A stretch of 64,000 bases of DNA, taken from contig NZ_JAPELY010000001.1 in the NCBI RefSeq assembly GCF_026343295.1, forward strand, positions 806,001 to 870,000, in the 5' to 3' direction. Shown here in pieces: positions 1 to 8,896 of this stretch. The translations under genes were made by a program, and so were the position numbers. Origin of the DNA: Streptomyces sp. NBC_00083. Its GTDB lineage: Bacteria > Actinomycetota > Actinomycetes > Streptomycetales > Streptomycetaceae. Below the pieces are notes generated by a model. That model was given only the letters and a program-made list of their open reading frames with translations, was not told the origin of the DNA and made no database searches. The number at the start of each line of letters is the position of its first letter. The stretch's first letter is position 1.

Positions 1-609
1 ATCGCCATCACGCTCGGCGCCCCCGACCTCGCGGCCCTCACCAGCGGCAACCTGAGCGACATGGTCAACGCCTGGTCGAACTCGGCGGTCGGCACCTTCG
101 TCAGCCTCTGCGTCGCCCTCGCCATCATCAACGCGGGCATCGTCATGGTCATCCAGAACTCCCGCGTCCTGTTCGCCTCCGCCCGCGACAAGGCATGGCC
201 CGAGCCCGTCAACCGGGGCCTGTCCCGGCTCGGCCGGTTCGGCTCCCCGTGGGTGGCGACCCTCCTCGTCGGCGTCCCCGGCGCAGCCCTGTGCTTCGTC
301 AACCTCGACACCCTCTACGGCGTCACCGGCGTCTCCGTCACCGCCATGTACCTGCTGGTCGCCGTCGCCGCCCTGCTCTGCCGGCGCGGCGCCCACAAGC
401 ACGTCGCCGCCTGGCGGATGCCGCTGTGGCCCGCGGTGCCGGTGCTGCTCATCGCCGTACTCGCCTACATCCTCACCCAGCAGGAGACCCGGTACCTGGT
501 GTGGACGGGCGGCATCGTCGCGGTCGCCACGCTGTACTGGGCGCTGTACCTGCGGCCCCGCCGCGACACCCGCTGGCTGGTCAGTATTCCCGAGGACGCG
601 CAGAGCTGA
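1..609 (+). CDS. APC-family amino acid permease, C-terminal part
   Basis: The reading frame is open from the first base of the window, so only the last 202 codons of a longer gene are present. The segment contains about five hydrophobic membrane-spanning stretches. The loop with NSRVLFASARD followed by a PxxV segment is typical of the cytoplasmic loop after TM8 in amino acid-polyamine-organocation (APC) permeases. The remaining part matches the last third of a roughly 500-residue permease. It ends in a short charged cytoplasmic tail. The substrate cannot be told from this part. Twenty bases separate it from the next gene on the same strand, so they may be cotranscribed. Confidence 0.85.
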   Translation: MAITLGAPDLAALTSGNLSDMVNAWSNSAVGTFVSLCVALAIINAGIVMVIQNSRVLFASARDKAWPEPVNRGLSRLGRFGSPWVATLLVGVPGAALCFVNLDTLYGVTGVSVTAMYLLVAVAALLCRRGAHKHVAAWRMPLWPAVPVLLIAVLAYILTQQETRYLVWTGGIVAVATLYWALYLRPRRDTRWLVSIPEDAQS

Positions 610-628
610 GGCCCCTAGGGTGTCGTCC

Positions 629-1408
629 ATGACACTTGATCATGCGACGTACTGCGACCAAATCCTGCGCCAGAGCGAAGAGTTGAGGTCCCACCTCGCG
701 GGCGCCGACCTGACCGCGGCCGTACCGACCTGTCCCGACTGGACCCTGCGCCAGCTCGCCGTGCACGTGGGCGGCGCCCAGCGGTGGGCCACCGAGATCG
801 TCCGTACCGAGGCGGTCGCCCCCTTCTCGCCGGACAAGGTGCCCGGCGCGGGCGGCCCCGAGGGCGACGACCCGGCCGCCCTGGACGCCTGGCTGGCCGA
901 GGGCGCCGAGAACTGCGCCGCCCTCCTGCGCGAGGTCGGGCCCGACCGTCCGGTGTGGTCCTGGACGGGCCCGGCGACCAGCGCGTTCTGGGCGCGCCGG
1001 ATGACCCACGAGACGCTGGTGCACCGCGCGGACGCGGCCGGGGCGGTCGGCGCCGCCTACACCGTGCCCGCGGAGGTGGGCGCCGACACCCTCGACGAGT
1101 GGCTCGACGTCCTCACCTTCCCCCGTGTGTTCAGGTCCGACGACACCAAGCTCGGTGCGCCCGGCCACTCCCTGCACCTGCACGCCAAGGACACCGGGGC
1201 CCAGTGGTTCATCGAGCTCGACGACACGGCGTTCACCTGGCGCCGGGCCGAAGCCGGGACCCATGAGAAGGCGACCGTCGCACTCCACGGCCCCCTCGCC
1301 GACGTGCTGCGCGTCTTCTACCGCAGGCTGCCCCTCGACACCCCGACGGTCGAGATCCTCGGCGACGGCGCCGTCCTGGACACCTGGCTGACCGCCACCT
1401 CGTTCTGA
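629..1408 (+). CDS. Maleylpyruvate isomerase family, mycothiol-dependent-type protein
   Basis: This 259-residue protein has the DinB-like four-helix N-terminal domain seen in actinobacterial mycothiol-dependent enzymes. The N-terminal CPDWT (C at about residue 35) and the HVGGAQRWA helix are family hallmarks. A C-terminal SCP2-like region begins around residue 170. Characterised members use mycothiol as cofactor, for example in maleylpyruvate isomerisation; most paralogues have unknown substrates. I chose the ATG at 629, which has TAGGG eight bases upstream. An in-frame GTG at 620 would add three residues. Nothing in the neighbourhood identifies the substrate. Confidence 0.75.
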   Translation: MTLDHATYCDQILRQSEELRSHLAGADLTAAVPTCPDWTLRQLAVHVGGAQRWATEIVRTEAVAPFSPDKVPGAGGPEGDDPAALDAWLAEGAENCAALLREVGPDRPVWSWTGPATSAFWARRMTHETLVHRADAAGAVGAAYTVPAEVGADTLDEWLDVLTFPRVFRSDDTKLGAPGHSLHLHAKDTGAQWFIELDDTAFTWRRAEAGTHEKATVALHGPLADVLRVFYRRLPLDTPTVEILGDGAVLDTWLTATSF

Positions 1409-1540
1409 CCCGGCCCCGTTCATCGGCGGGCGCCTACTCCCGACGCGGTACGGGAGCGGGCGTCCGTACTCCCCGGGTACAGCGGCCACCTCCACCCAGC
1501 GGCAGCTTCGCTTGTCCGTGCGGGCGCATACGGTTGGGGG

Positions 1541-4162
1541 ATGGAGATCAGCATGCGCAGACGCCGGTGGCGGGTGGCCGCGGGGGCGGCCGCCCTCGCC
1601 GCGCTGGCCGGCGCCGGGGTCTGGAGCGCCGGCGGCGCTTCGGGGGCCCCCGCCGTGCACCGTGAGGACCGGGTCCTCGACATGTCCGGAGCGAAGATCG
1701 ACACGTCGTTCTTCACCGCGGGCAGCCCCGACGGCAAACGGCCCGCCGTGCTGATCGGGCACGGCTTCGGCGGCAGCAAGGACGAGGTGAAGGGCCAGGC
1801 CGAACAGCTCGCGCGCGACGGGTACGCGGTCATGACCTGGTCCGCGCGCGGCTTCGGCAAGTCCACCGGCCGGATCGGGCTCAACGACCCGGAGTTCGAG
1901 GTCAAGGACGTCTCGCGGCTCATCGACTGGCTCGCGAAGCGGCCCGAGGTACGGCTCGACAAGGCGGGCGACCCGCGCGTCGGTGTGACCGGCGTGTCCT
2001 ACGGCGGGGCGATCTCGCTGCTGGCCGCCGGATACGACCCGAGGGTCGACGCGATCGCCCCGGAGATGACGTACTGGAACCTGTCGGACGTCTTCTTCCC
2101 CGACGGCGTCTACAAGAAGCTCTGGGCCGGGATCTTCGTCTCCACGGCGGGCGGCTGCGAGAAGTTCCAGCCGGAGCTGTGCGCGATGTACAACCGGGTC
2201 GCGACGGCCGGGCAGCCCGATGCCGCGGCCGAGAAGCTCCTGGAGTCCAAGAGCCCCTCCGCCGTGGGCGACCGGATCAAGGTGCCCGCCCTGATCATGC
2301 AGGGCCAGACCGACTCGCTCTTCCCGCTCGACCAGGCCGACGCCATGGCCGGGCGCATCGCCGCCAACGGCGCCCCGGTCTCCGTCGACTGGATCGCGGG
2401 CGGACACGACGGCGGCGACCGCGAGAGCGGACGCACCCAGGCCCGCGTCACCCAGTGGTTCGACCGCTACCTCAGGGGCGACAAGAGCGCCGCCACCGGC
2501 CCCGCCTTCCGCGTCACCCGCACCGGAGGCATCAACTCCACTGATGGATCGGCCCAGTTGAGGGGCGCCTCCACCGGCGGCTACCCGGGCCTGGAGAGCG
2601 GACGCCGGACGATCGCGCTGACCGGCCGCGAGCAGGGCTTCGACAATCCGCCCGGCGGCGCGCCGCCCGCGATCTCCGCGGTCCCCGGCCTCGGCGCGGG
2701 CCTCACGGGCCTCTCCTCGCTCGGCGTCGGCCTCTCCCTCGACTTCCCCGGCCAGTACGCCAAGTTCGACTCGGCGCCGCTGACCACCGGCCTCCATGTC
2801 ACCGGCGCACCGACCGTCAAGCTCAAGGTGGCGTCGAGCACCGACACCGCGGTCCTGTTCGGGAAGGTGTACGACGTCGGCCCCGACGGCAAGCAGCAGG
2901 TGCTGCCGTCCCAACTCGTCGCGCCCGTACGGGTCGACGGCGCGAAGGGCGGCAGGAGCGTCGAGCTGACCCTGCCCGCCGTCGACCACAACGTCGAGGC
3001 CGGCCACCGGCTGCGCCTGGTCGTCGCCGCCACCGACCTCGGCTTCGCCTCCCCGGCCGCGCCCGCCGCGTACACCGTCTCCCTGGACGGCGGCGCCCTG
3101 AGCGTGCCCACCGTGCCGGCCCTGCGCACCGCGTCGGCGGGGCTCGCCTGGTGGGTGTGGGGGCTGCCGCTGATCGGGTTCCTCGTGGGCGGCGCCCTGC
3201 TCGTGACCCGGCGCACGCACACCCCCGCCCCCGATCCCGAGCTCGCCCAAGTGCCGCTCCACATCACTGACTTGACCAAGAAATACGCCAGGTCCAGCGA
3301 CCGGTACGCCGTACGGGAGCTCTCCTTCCGGGTGGAGAAGGGCCAGGTGCTCGGGCTGCTCGGGCCCAACGGCGCCGGCAAGACCACCACCCTGCGCATG
3401 CTCATGGGCCTCATCCGGCCCGACGGCGGCGAGATCCGCGTGTTCGGGCACGCCATCCGGCCGGGCTCGCCGGTGCTGTCCCGGGTCGGCGCGTTCGTCG
3501 AGGGCGCCGGCTTCCTGCCGCACCTGTCGGGCCGCGAGAACCTGGAGCTGTACTGGGCGGCGACCGGCCGCCCCGCCGGGGACTCCCGCATCGAGGAGGC
3601 CCTGGAGATCGCGGGCCTGGGCGACGCCCTCCAGCGCGCGGTACGGACGTACTCGCAGGGCATGCGCCAGCGCCTCGCCATCGCCCAGGCCATGCTCGGC
3701 ATGCCGGACCTGCTGATCCTCGACGAGCCGACCAACGGGCTCGACCCGCCGCAGATCCGCGAGATGCGGGACGTGATGATCCGGTACGCCGAGGGCGGCC
3801 GCACCGTGATCGTCTCCAGCCACCTCCTGTCCGAGGTCGAGCAGTCCTGCACGCATCTGGTCGTCATGGACCGCGGCCGTCTCGTCCAGGCCGGCCCGGT
3901 CGCCGAGATCACCGGCGCGAGCGACACCCTGCTCGTCACCACCGCCGAAGCGGTCCCCGCGGCCGTCGTCGACAAGGTGGGCGCCCTGTCCGGCATCGGC
4001 TCGGCGCTCCGCACCGACGAGGGGCTCCTGGTCCGCCTCGACGGGGCGACCACCACCGAGCTGATCGCCGAACTCCTGCGTCTGGACGTGCAGGTGACCG
4101 GAGTCGGCCCGCACCGCCGCCTGGAGGACGCCTTCCTCACCCTGATCGGAGGGTCCGCGTGA
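1541..4162 (+). CDS. CocE/X-Pro peptidase-like hydrolase fused to an ABC transporter ATPase
   Basis: A single 873-residue protein carries two normally separate activities. Residues 1-36 form an Arg-rich signal anchor. Residues about 45-330 form an alpha/beta hydrolase with nucleophile S153 in GVSYGG and probable triad partners D258 and H289. Residues about 360-520 look like the beta-sandwich of the CocE/PepX family. A transmembrane helix follows (about 530-555). Residues about 570-870 are an ABC ATPase with Walker A GPNGAGKTT (608-616), a YSQGM signature and Walker B LLILDEPTNGLD. This topology puts the hydrolase outside and the ATPase inside the cell. The stop codon overlaps the start of the permease gene (GTGA). 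An exporter coupled to substrate processing or cleavage is an inference; the substrate is unknown. Confidence 0.85.
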   Translation: MEISMRRRRWRVAAGAAALAALAGAGVWSAGGASGAPAVHREDRVLDMSGAKIDTSFFTAGSPDGKRPAVLIGHGFGGSKDEVKGQAEQLARDGYAVMTWSARGFGKSTGRIGLNDPEFEVKDVSRLIDWLAKRPEVRLDKAGDPRVGVTGVSYGGAISLLAAGYDPRVDAIAPEMTYWNLSDVFFPDGVYKKLWAGIFVSTAGGCEKFQPELCAMYNRVATAGQPDAAAEKLLESKSPSAVGDRIKVPALIMQGQTDSLFPLDQADAMAGRIAANGAPVSVDWIAGGHDGGDRESGRTQARVTQWFDRYLRGDKSAATGPAFRVTRTGGINSTDGSAQLRGASTGGYPGLESGRRTIALTGREQGFDNPPGGAPPAISAVPGLGAGLTGLSSLGVGLSLDFPGQYAKFDSAPLTTGLHVTGAPTVKLKVASSTDTAVLFGKVYDVGPDGKQQVLPSQLVAPVRVDGAKGGRSVELTLPAVDHNVEAGHRLRLVVAATDLGFASPAAPAAYTVSLDGGALSVPTVPALRTASAGLAWWVWGLPLIGFLVGGALLVTRRTHTPAPDPELAQVPLHITDLTKKYARSSDRYAVRELSFRVEKGQVLGLLGPNGAGKTTTLRMLMGLIRPDGGEIRVFGHAIRPGSPVLSRVGAFVEGAGFLPHLSGRENLELYWAATGRPAGDSRIEEALEIAGLGDALQRAVRTYSQGMRQRLAIAQAMLGMPDLLILDEPTNGLDPPQIREMRDVMIRYAEGGRTVIVSSHLLSEVEQSCTHLVVMDRGRLVQAGPVAEITGASDTLLVTTAEAVPAAVVDKVGALSGIGSALRTDEGLLVRLDGATTTELIAELLRLDVQVTGVGPHRRLEDAFLTLIGGSA

Positions 4163-5043
4163 GCACCCTGACAGAGCCCCCGGCCACCGGATCCCCGGCC
4201 GCCGAGACCGCACCCGGCTACCGGCCTGGCCGCACGCTGCCGTTGCGCGTCGAGGCGCTGCGGCAGCTCAAGCGCCGGCGCACCCTGGTGATGGGGGCGG
4301 TGCTCGCCGCGCTGCCCTTCGTGCTGATCGTGGCGTTCGCCATCGGCGGCACCCCGAGCAGCCGCAACGGCCGGGTCACCCTGATGGACACGGCGACCGC
4401 GTCCGGCGCCAACTTCGCCGCGACCTGCCTGTTCGTCTCGGCGGGCTTCCTGCTGGTGGTGCCGGTCGCCCTCTTCTGCGGTGACACCGTCGCTTCGGAG
4501 GCAGGCTGGTCCTCACTGCGCTATCTGCTCGCGGCGCCCGTGCCCCGGGCCAGGCTGCTGTGGTCGAAGCTGGTGGTGGCGCTCGGGTTCAGCGCGGCGG
4601 CGATCGTGCTGCTGCCCCTGGTGGCGCTCGCGGCGGGGACCGCGTTCTACGGCTGGGGGCCGCTGGAGATCCCCACCGGCGGCTCGCTCGGCGCGGGCCA
4701 GGCGCTGCCCCGTCTCGCCGCGGCGGTCGCCTTCGTCTTCGTGTCCCAGCTGGTCACCGCGGCGCTCGCGTTCTGGCTCTCCACCCGCACCGACGCGCCG
4801 CTCGGCGCGGTCGGCGGGGCGGTCGGCCTGACCATCGTCGGCAACGTCCTCGACGCGGTGACGGCGCTCGGCGACTGGCGGGACTTCCTGCCCGCGCACT
4901 GGCAGTTCGCCTGGGCCGACGCGCTCCAGCCGCACCTGGAGTGGGGCGGCATGGTGCGGGGCTCGGCGGTCTCCGTCGCGTACGCGCTCGTCCTGTTCGC
5001 GCTGGCCTTCCGGGGGTTCGCCCGCAAGGACATCGTGTCGTAG
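4159..5043 (+). CDS. ABC-2 type transporter permease
   Basis: This 294-residue membrane protein has about six hydrophobic helices. A cytoplasmic N-terminus containing LKRRRT is followed by a first helix, as in ABC-2 permeases. The GTG start lies inside the stop codon region of the hydrolase-ATPase gene, so the two are translationally coupled and probably form one transporter: an ATPase subunit tethered to an external hydrolase plus this channel subunit. The residues RLLWSKL resemble the coupling-helix region of this family. Substrate not predictable. Confidence 0.85.
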   Translation: MSTLTEPPATGSPAAETAPGYRPGRTLPLRVEALRQLKRRRTLVMGAVLAALPFVLIVAFAIGGTPSSRNGRVTLMDTATASGANFAATCLFVSAGFLLVVPVALFCGDTVASEAGWSSLRYLLAAPVPRARLLWSKLVVALGFSAAAIVLLPLVALAAGTAFYGWGPLEIPTGGSLGAGQALPRLAAAVAFVFVSQLVTAALAFWLSTRTDAPLGAVGGAVGLTIVGNVLDAVTALGDWRDFLPAHWQFAWADALQPHLEWGGMVRGSAVSVAYALVLFALAFRGFARKDIVS

Positions 5044-5065
5044 GACCCGGGTCCCGGGGAACACC

Positions 5066-5109
5066 GGCCGCCTTCGCACCACCCGGAGTACGGGGGTGCG
5101 GAGGCGGCC
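5066..5109. terminator. Bidirectional terminator hairpin between convergent genes
   Basis: An imperfect inverted repeat of about 19 bp (5066-5085 paired with 5091-5109, arms beginning GGCCGCC and ending GGCGGCC) with a short loop lies between the convergent permease gene and the aminotransferase gene. The position and GC-rich stem fit a factor-independent terminator used in both directions. There is no long T-run, as is usual in Streptomyces. Confidence 0.6.
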
Positions 5110-5134
5110 GAGGTCTTACGGGGCGAGGCGCTGA

Positions 5135-6406
5135 TCAGGCCGCGAGGAGCTTCTCGTACCCGACGAGCCGCACGCACGCGGTCAGGCCGAGGATCGCCTG
5201 CTCCAGCTCTGCCAGGCCCGGGTAGCTGGGCGCGATGCGGATCGTGGCGTCCCGCGGGTCGTCGCCGTACGGGTGCGTCGCACCGGCCGGGGTCAGCACG
5301 ACGCCCGCCGCGCCGGCCCGCGCCACGACCTCCTTGGCGCAGCCCTCGGGCACTTCGAGGGTGACGAAGTAACCGCCCTTGGGGACGGTCCAGGTCGCGA
5401 GGCCGGTGCCGCCCAGCTCGCTCTCCAGGATGCGCTGCACGGTCTCGAACTTCGGCTGGAGCAGTGCGCGCTGGCGCTCCATGTGGGCGCGCACACCGTC
5501 CGCGTCGCGCAGGAAGAGCACGTGGCGCAGCTGGTTGACCTTGTCGGGGCCGATCGAGCGCTTGGAGTTGTTGGCGAGCAGCCACTGCACGTTGGCGGGC
5601 GAGGAGCCGAAGAAGGCGACGCCCGCGCCCGCGGCCGTGATCTTCGAGGTGGAGCCGAAGACGAAGGCCCGGTCGGCGTGGCCGGCCTCGGCGCAGGCGC
5701 CGAGCAGGTCGGCGATCTCGGTGGGCTCGTCGGTGAGGTGGTGGGCGACGTAGGCGTTGTCCCAGAAGATCCGGAAGTCGGGCGCCGCGGTCTCCATCCG
5801 GGCGAGCCGGGCCACCGTCTCGTCGCTGTAGCTGACACCGCTGGGGTTGCTGTACTTCGGCACGCACCAGATGCCCTTGATGCCCGCGTCCTCGGCGACC
5901 AGGCGCTCGACGACGTCCATGTCCGGACCGGCGTCGGTCATCGGGACCGGGATCATCTCGATGCCGAACCGCTCGCAGAGCGCGAAGTGCCGGTCGTAGC
6001 CGGGGACCGGGCACAGGAACGCGAGGCGCTCCTGGTCGACCCAGTGGGACTCGGCGCCGGGCACGACGCTGAGCATCGCGTGCACCAGACAGTCGTGCAT
6101 CAGCTCCAGGCTGGAGTTGCCCGCGGCGAGCAGCTGCCCCGCCGGCACCTGGAGCACCTCGGCGAAGATCTCGCGGAGCTCCATGAGGCCCTGGAGGCCG
6201 CCGTAATTGCGCACGTCGGTGCCGTCGGCGGAGGTGAAGCGGCCGCCGGGCAGGCTGAGCAGGTCCTCGGAGAGGTCGAGCTGCTCGGGCGCGGGCTTGC
6301 CCCGGGTGAGGTCGAGCTTGAGACCACGGGCGGCCAGGGCCTCGTAGTCCTTCCGGGCCTGGTCGAGCAGCCCGGCCAGGGCGTCGGAGCTCAGCTCGGT
6401 GGTCAT
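5135..6406 (-). CDS. aspT: Aspartate aminotransferase, atypical AspT (MocR-like fold I) family
   Basis: This PLP-dependent enzyme of 423 residues is predicted to exchange aspartate/2-oxoglutarate with oxaloacetate/glutamate. It closely follows the Corynebacterium glutamicum AspT type: LDLTRGKP near residue 31, DVRNYGGL near 64, CPVPGYDRHF near 132, SNPSG at 186-190, WDNAY at 215-219 and the PLP lysine K255 in STSKI. The ATG at 6406 has GAGAGGAA just upstream and matches the family N-terminus; the reading frame is open further upstream but without family similarity. The gene stands alone, divergent from the cytochrome b gene, with about 127 bp between the two starts. Confidence 0.9.
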   Translation of the reverse strand: MTTELSSDALAGLLDQARKDYEALAARGLKLDLTRGKPAPEQLDLSEDLLSLPGGRFTSADGTDVRNYGGLQGLMELREIFAEVLQVPAGQLLAAGNSSLELMHDCLVHAMLSVVPGAESHWVDQERLAFLCPVPGYDRHFALCERFGIEMIPVPMTDAGPDMDVVERLVAEDAGIKGIWCVPKYSNPSGVSYSDETVARLARMETAAPDFRIFWDNAYVAHHLTDEPTEIADLLGACAEAGHADRAFVFGSTSKITAAGAGVAFFGSSPANVQWLLANNSKRSIGPDKVNQLRHVLFLRDADGVRAHMERQRALLQPKFETVQRILESELGGTGLATWTVPKGGYFVTLEVPEGCAKEVVARAGAAGVVLTPAGATHPYGDDPRDATIRIAPSYPGLAELEQAILGLTACVRLVGYEKLLAA

Positions 6407-6533
6407 GGTGTTTCCTCTCGCGGGGCCGCACACGCGCGGAACGGCCAGGGGGTGGGTGCGCCGTGTCGAGCTTACAAACCCTCCCCTGAGCACCGGACGA
6501 CCGGGCCCTTTAAGTGGGGAGTGTTCCCCGGTT

Positions 6534-8228
6534 ATGGTGGGGGAGACGGCGGTGGAGCGGGGCTCCGCTGTCGGTTCGGCATGGGCGCCCGCTGCGGAGG
6601 CGCCCTGGGACCAGGGGGGCGCGGTGGCAGGGCGTGGCGAGCGGATGGCCGACTGGGCGGACGGGCGGGTGGGGCTGCACCGGGCCGCCAGGGGCACCAT
6701 GCGCAAGATCTTTCCGGACCACTGGTCGTTCATGCTCGGCGAGATCTGCCTCTACAGCTTCGTCGTCATCATCCTGACCGGTGTCTGGCTCACCCTGTTC
6801 TTCAAGCCGAGCATGACGGAGGTCGTCTACGACGGCGCGTACGTACCGCTCCACGGGCAGCGCGTGTCCGAGGCGTTCGACTCCACGATGCACATCAGCT
6901 TCGAGGTGCGCGGCGGGCTGCTGATCCGGCAGATCCACCACTGGGCGGCGCTCGTCTTCATCGCGGGGATGTTCACGCACATGATGCGGGTGTTCTTCAC
7001 CGGCGCCTTCCGCAAGCCCCGCGAGGTCAACTGGCTCTTCGGGTTCGGCCTGCTGTTCCTCGGCATGCTGGACGGCTTCTTCGGCTACTCGCTCCCCGAC
7101 GACCTGCTCTCCGGCACCGGCATCCGCTTCATCGAGGGCGTCATCCTGGCGGTGCCGGTGGTCGGGACGTACCTCCAGATGTTCCTGTTCGGCGGCGAGT
7201 TCCCCGGCACCGACATCGTGCCGCGCTTCTACAGCCTGCACGTGCTGCTCATCCCGGGGATCATGCTGGGGCTGCTGGTGGCCCATCTGATCCTGGTCTT
7301 CTTCCACAAGCACACCCAGTTCGCGGGTCCCGGGCGCACCAACGAGAACGTCGTCGGGATGCCGCTCATGCCGGTGTACCTGGCGAAGGCCGGCGGCTTC
7401 TTCTTCCTCGTCTTCGGCGTCATCGCGGCCGTCGCGGCGATCGCCTCGATCAACCCGATCTGGGCGTTCGGCCCGTACCGCCCCGACCAGGTCTCCACGG
7501 GCGCCCAGCCCGACTGGTACATGGGGTTCGCGGAGGGGCTGATCCGGGTGATGCCCGGCTGGGAGGTCACCGTGGGCGGCCACACCCTCGTCCTCGGCGT
7601 CCTCGTCCCCTTCCTCCTCTTCCCGGCCGTCCTCGGCCTGATCGCGGTCTACCCCTTCGTGGAGGCGTGGATCACCCGGGACACGCGCGAGCGCCACCTC
7701 CTGGACCGGCCGCGCAACGCGCCCGTACGCACCGCGCTCGGCGCGGCCTGGATCAGCCTGTACCTCGTCACGCTGGTCGGCGGCGGCAACGACCTGTTCG
7801 CCACGCACCTCCACCTCTCGCTCAACGTGATGACGTGGACGGTGCGGATCGGGTTCTTCGTGGTGCCGGTGCTGGTCTTCGAGGTCGCGCGCCGCTGGTG
7901 CCTGGGCCTCCAGCGGCGCGACCGCGACCTGGTCCTGCACGGCAGGGAGACCGGCCTCGTGAAGAAGCTGCCGCACGGGGAGTACGTCGAGCTGCACGAG
8001 CCCCTGTCGGCGGCGCGGCTGCACACGCTCACCGCGCACGAGCAGCCCCGGCCGGCCGCCGCCGGGCGCGGCTCGCTGCGGGCCAGGCTCTCGCGCGCGT
8101 ACTTCGGCGAGGGCGGACAGGTCGCGAAGGCGACGCCGGGGGAGCGCGAGGGGCTGGCGGGTGCGCACGGCGGGGGCGGCGAACAGGCCGGGGGCGAGCG
8201 TGCCGGGCGTGGAGGCTCGGGGCGGTGA
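6534..8228 (+). CDS. QcrB-like cytochrome b subunit (orphan copy)
   Basis: This 564-residue membrane protein is built like actinobacterial QcrB, the dihaem cytochrome b of the menaquinol:cytochrome c reductase. Visible features are the first haem-ligand helix with RQIHHWAALVF and a second His 14 residues on (FTHMMR), the second pair in RFYSLHVLL...LVFFHKHTQF, and the actinobacterial PDWYMGF variant of the quinol-site PEWY motif. A soluble C-terminal extension follows the last helix. Its qcrC and qcrA partners are not adjacent, so this is probably a second copy outside the main qcrCAB operon. The ATG at 6534 was chosen because upstream codons do not match the family; GGGGAG lies about 12 bases upstream. 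Its stop overlaps the next gene. Confidence 0.85.
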   Translation: MVGETAVERGSAVGSAWAPAAEAPWDQGGAVAGRGERMADWADGRVGLHRAARGTMRKIFPDHWSFMLGEICLYSFVVIILTGVWLTLFFKPSMTEVVYDGAYVPLHGQRVSEAFDSTMHISFEVRGGLLIRQIHHWAALVFIAGMFTHMMRVFFTGAFRKPREVNWLFGFGLLFLGMLDGFFGYSLPDDLLSGTGIRFIEGVILAVPVVGTYLQMFLFGGEFPGTDIVPRFYSLHVLLIPGIMLGLLVAHLILVFFHKHTQFAGPGRTNENVVGMPLMPVYLAKAGGFFFLVFGVIAAVAAIASINPIWAFGPYRPDQVSTGAQPDWYMGFAEGLIRVMPGWEVTVGGHTLVLGVLVPFLLFPAVLGLIAVYPFVEAWITRDTRERHLLDRPRNAPVRTALGAAWISLYLVTLVGGGNDLFATHLHLSLNVMTWTVRIGFFVVPVLVFEVARRWCLGLQRRDRDLVLHGRETGLVKKLPHGEYVELHEPLSAARLHTLTAHEQPRPAAAGRGSLRARLSRAYFGEGGQVAKATPGEREGLAGAHGGGGEQAGGERAGRGGSGR

Positions 8229-8707
8229 GCGGGGTGGGGAGGTCCTCGCTCCCTCGCGCTTCCGCGCGCGGGGCGTCCCGCAGCGCTGTCGAGGTCGGTC
8301 AACTTGCCTCCGCCAAGCGGCTGTTGGTGACCACGCGTGACGGGGGTGCGGCCGGTGCGGCGAGGACCGATGCCGTGTGGGTGATCCGGGACGGCCCGGC
8401 CCTCGGCATCCTCGTACCGACGTCCTCCCCGCTGGCGGGCCGGCTGCGCGCGGGGTCGCGGGTCTTGGTCGGCGCCGGTGCCGGGACGCTGTGGGTGCGT
8501 CCGGTGTTCCTGGACGCCGAGGGGAGCGTGCGCTACCGGGTCGCGCTCATCGACAAGTACGGTCTGGCCGCCGTGGTACGTCTCGCCCACAGCCGACTGC
8601 GCCACGGCCTCGCGGGCACGGTGGGCGTACGCCTGCCGGCCGGCGCGGACGGGCGCCGCCTGATCGGCCCCGACTGGCGGCCGAGCGGGACGTACAGCCT
8701 GAACTGA
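8225..8707 (+). CDS. Small protein with split-barrel (PPOX-like) fold, probable
   Basis: This 160-residue protein starts at a GTG that overlaps the stop of the cytochrome b gene (GTGA), so the two are coupled. The middle of the protein, with ASAKRLLVTTR, VWVIRDG and GILVPTSS followed by alternating strands and LIDKYG, resembles pyridoxamine-phosphate-oxidase-like flavin or F420 split barrels. The N-terminal 25 residues are basic and low in complexity. The link to the cytochrome b gene hints at a redox role, but this is inferred from position and fold resemblance only. Confidence 0.6.
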   Translation: MSGVGRSSLPRASARGASRSAVEVGQLASAKRLLVTTRDGGAAGAARTDAVWVIRDGPALGILVPTSSPLAGRLRAGSRVLVGAGAGTLWVRPVFLDAEGSVRYRVALIDKYGLAAVVRLAHSRLRHGLAGTVGVRLPAGADGRRLIGPDWRPSGTYSLN

Positions 8708-8719
8708 ACGACACGAACC

Positions 8720-8754
8720 ACCGCCCCGGCAGCACGGGGGACTGCCGGGGCGGT
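8720..8754 (+). terminator. Rho-independent-type terminator
   Basis: A perfect 12-bp stem (8720-8731 with 8743-8754, arm ACCGCCCCGGCA) and an 11-base loop lie 12 bases after the stop of the split-barrel gene. It should end the cytochrome b transcript and insulate the downstream TetR gene. No T-run follows. Confidence 0.7.
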
Positions 8755-8896
8755 CCGGGGCGGGGCAGATGCGGCGGGCCGCCGGGGCCGTGCCTGGCGC
8801 GGGAGGCAGGCCCCCCGGGAGGCGCCGCACCCGCCGGGGGCCGGGGCATTCGCTCGGGGAAAGGGGGATCGGCCTGCTGGGATAGGGTCGGGGGCC

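Noticed and set aside
581-4213. Very long open frame on the minus strand opposite the permease and hydrolase-ATPase genes
   Set aside because: Its translation is Arg/Gly/Ala-rich without family features, and it mirrors the high GC of third codon positions of the real genes. Similar antisense frames occur opposite most genes here.
5273-8707. Open frame of over 1100 codons ending at 8707
   Set aside because: Only the last 161 codons, from the GTG at 8225, look like a protein; the rest is antisense to aspT or out of frame in the cytochrome b gene.
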